A DNA stretch of 64,000 nucleotides from Phytomonospora endophytica (GTDB lineage: Bacteria; Actinomycetota; Actinomycetes; Mycobacteriales; Micromonosporaceae), in the NCBI RefSeq assembly GCF_014202425.1, contig NZ_JACHGT010000019.1, positions 15,367 through 79,366 of the forward strand. The letters are read 5' to 3'. Shown one piece after another: positions 62,743 to 64,000 of this stretch. Within the stretch, counting starts at the first letter, position 1, and every line of letters begins with the position of its first letter. Under the pieces are notes generated by a model, which saw nothing but the letters and a program-made list of their open reading frames with translations, did not search any database and was not told the DNA's origin. The position numbers and the translations under genes are program-made.

Positions 62743-63987
62743 ATGCGCACGGCACGCAACTGGTTCACCGAGACCACCGGTGGCCTGCCGCGCACCTTCT
62801 GGCACCTGTGGCTCGTCACCCTCATCAACCGGCTCGGCTCCTTCGTCGTCATCTACATGACCCTGTACCTGACCGTCGTGCGGAAGTTCGAGCCCTTCGA
62901 GGTCGGCGTCCTCATCGCCGCACAGGGCGCCGGAGCCATCCTCGGAACACAGGTCGCGGGCGTCCTCGCCGACCGCTGGGGCCGCCGCAAGACCCTCCTG
63001 CTGTCGAACTTCTCGGCCGTCGCGGTCCTGCTCGCCCTGTCCTTCGCCGACGGCAAGTGGGCGATCGGCCTGCTCCTCGGCGCGATGGGCGCCGCGCTCA
63101 ACCTGGCCCGGCCCGCCTTCTCGGCGATGATCGCCGACCTCGTCGCGCCCGCCGACCGTATGCGCGCCTATACCCTCAACTACTGGGCCATCAACCTCGG
63201 CTTCGCCGGTGCCGCCCTGCTCGCCGGGCTCGTCGCCCAGTTCGACTACCGGCTGATCTTCCTGATCAACGCCGCCGCGATCGCGCTGACCGGCCTGATC
63301 GTGCTGCTCTTCGTGCCCGAGACGAAGCCCGCCTTCGAGGGCGTGCCCGACAGTCCGCGCGCCGCCCAGCCGCGCGGGGCCTTCCGCGCGATCCTGCGCG
63401 ACCGGGTCTTCCTGGCCTTCGTCGGACTGACCTTCCTGCCCGCCTTCCTGATGTCCTCGCTCGAAGTGCTGCTGCCCCTCCAGGTGACCGGTGTCGGGCT
63501 GACCGAACGCGAGTACGGCTGGATCATCGCCACCAACGGCGTGTTCATCGTCTTCGGTCAGCTCTTCGTGCCCCGGCTCGTCGGCCGGGCGCGGCGGACG
63601 CGCGTGCTGGCGCTGGCGTCGCTGTTCTGGGCGGCGGGCGTCGGCCTGACCGGGGTCGCGTCGAGTGTGCCCGTGTTCATGGCGACCGTGCTGGTGTGGA
63701 CCATCGGCGAGATGCTCCAGACCCCGGCGAACTCCGCGACCGTCGCCGACCTCGCGCCCGCCGACATGCGCGGCCGCTACCAGGCCGCGTTCTCGCTGTC
63801 CTACCAGGCCGCGACGCTGACCGCGCCCGTCCTCGGCGGCCTCGCCCTCCAGTACCTGGGCGGCGGCTGGTGGCTGCTGGCCGCGGGCATCGGGATCGCC
63901 GCCGCCGGCGGAAACCTCCTTGCCGAGCGTTCGCGGGAGCGGCGGCTGGCACCGGCCGAACCGGTGCCGGAGCCCGTCGTCGCATAG
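62743..63987 (+). CDS. MFS transporter 2
   Basis: A 414-residue major facilitator with 12 helices. Loop-2 motif GVLADRWGRRKTLL and RGRYQAAFSLSYQAATLTAP match transporter 1, so the two are paralogues. ATG start at 62743 after GGGAGG. Unlike transporter 1 it has its own operator at 62637-62727, so its expression is probably induced by its substrate. Substrate unknown. Confidence 0.93.
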   Translation: MRTARNWFTETTGGLPRTFWHLWLVTLINRLGSFVVIYMTLYLTVVRKFEPFEVGVLIAAQGAGAILGTQVAGVLADRWGRRKTLLLSNFSAVAVLLALSFADGKWAIGLLLGAMGAALNLARPAFSAMIADLVAPADRMRAYTLNYWAINLGFAGAALLAGLVAQFDYRLIFLINAAAIALTGLIVLLFVPETKPAFEGVPDSPRAAQPRGAFRAILRDRVFLAFVGLTFLPAFLMSSLEVLLPLQVTGVGLTEREYGWIIATNGVFIVFGQLFVPRLVGRARRTRVLALASLFWAAGVGLTGVASSVPVFMATVLVWTIGEMLQTPANSATVADLAPADMRGRYQAAFSLSYQAATLTAPVLGGLALQYLGGGWWLLAAGIGIAAAGGNLLAERSRERRLAPAEPVPEPVVA

Positions 63988-64000
63988 GTCGTCAACCTGG

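Overview
The window is about 72% GC, gene-dense chromosomal DNA from a Gram-positive actinomycete. The evidence is a mycothiol glycosyltransferase (MshA), a fused-activity dCTP deaminase/dUTPase, trHbN plus flavohaemoglobin, DUF6458 and YbjN proteins, many GTG (and one probable TTG) starts, and the lack of insertion sequences. Housekeeping genes (dnaE, purA, prfC, apt, dcd, tRNA-Gly, tRNA-Phe) mark it as core chromosome. The purA / DAGK-like neighbourhood suggests Micromonosporales or Glycomycetales, but that is a weak inference.

Layout. 1-921: a 7-bp tandem repeat tract, a hexamer repeat and no convincing gene. 922-7122 (minus): a PAP2 phosphatase, then a tightly overlapped six-gene operon transcribed as PLP-dependent dehydratase/racemase-like enzyme, D-Ala-D-Ala ligase, VanX-like dipeptidase, response regulator, histidine kinase and GerMN lipoprotein. 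This looks like a cell-envelope stress or Van-like module and is the best candidate for an unusual system. 7483-9302: tRNA-Gly, a secreted M43 metalloprotease and dcd. 9299-12296: GlxA-type regulator, cupin, membrane protein, apt. 12645-14812: a truncated globin, flavohaemoglobin and DivIVA-like operon. 14844-21165: aldo/keto reductase, TPR protein, ECF sigma factor with a membrane partner, GNAT, prfC. 21300-24453: aminotransferase plus two AmmeMemoRadiSam genes. 24551-28353: a small secreted protein, a scar of gene fragments, an epimerase/TetR divergon and a frameshifted surface protein.

28378-32413 carries a DUF6458 protein and dnaE. 32429-38457 holds small metabolic and regulatory genes and a topoisomerase IB whose end runs into tRNA-Phe. 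38497-41963: methyltransferase, SDR, mshA and MarR. 42005-46710: peptidase, GNAT, BKACE, asparaginase, tautomerase and a second aldo/keto reductase. 46794-48103: two tandemly related Rpn-like genes. 48046-52396: hydrolase, CPBP protease, FMN reductase, cupin and a repeat protein. 52468-58223: purA, then a PrnB-like protein, a degenerate DAGK, a proline-rich MinD-like ATPase and a dTMP-kinase-like protein. 58319-63987: FAD monooxygenase, secreted lipase-like hydrolase and two paralogous MFS exporters.

Regulatory signals visible by eye include two copies of a MerR-type operator/promoter with a 19-bp spacer, each in front of an aldo/keto reductase; a perfect MarR palindrome; TetR dyads; and a repeated operator in front of the second MFS gene. 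No phage, CRISPR array, insertion sequence or large biosynthetic cluster is seen. All functional calls come from reading motifs; no database search was run.
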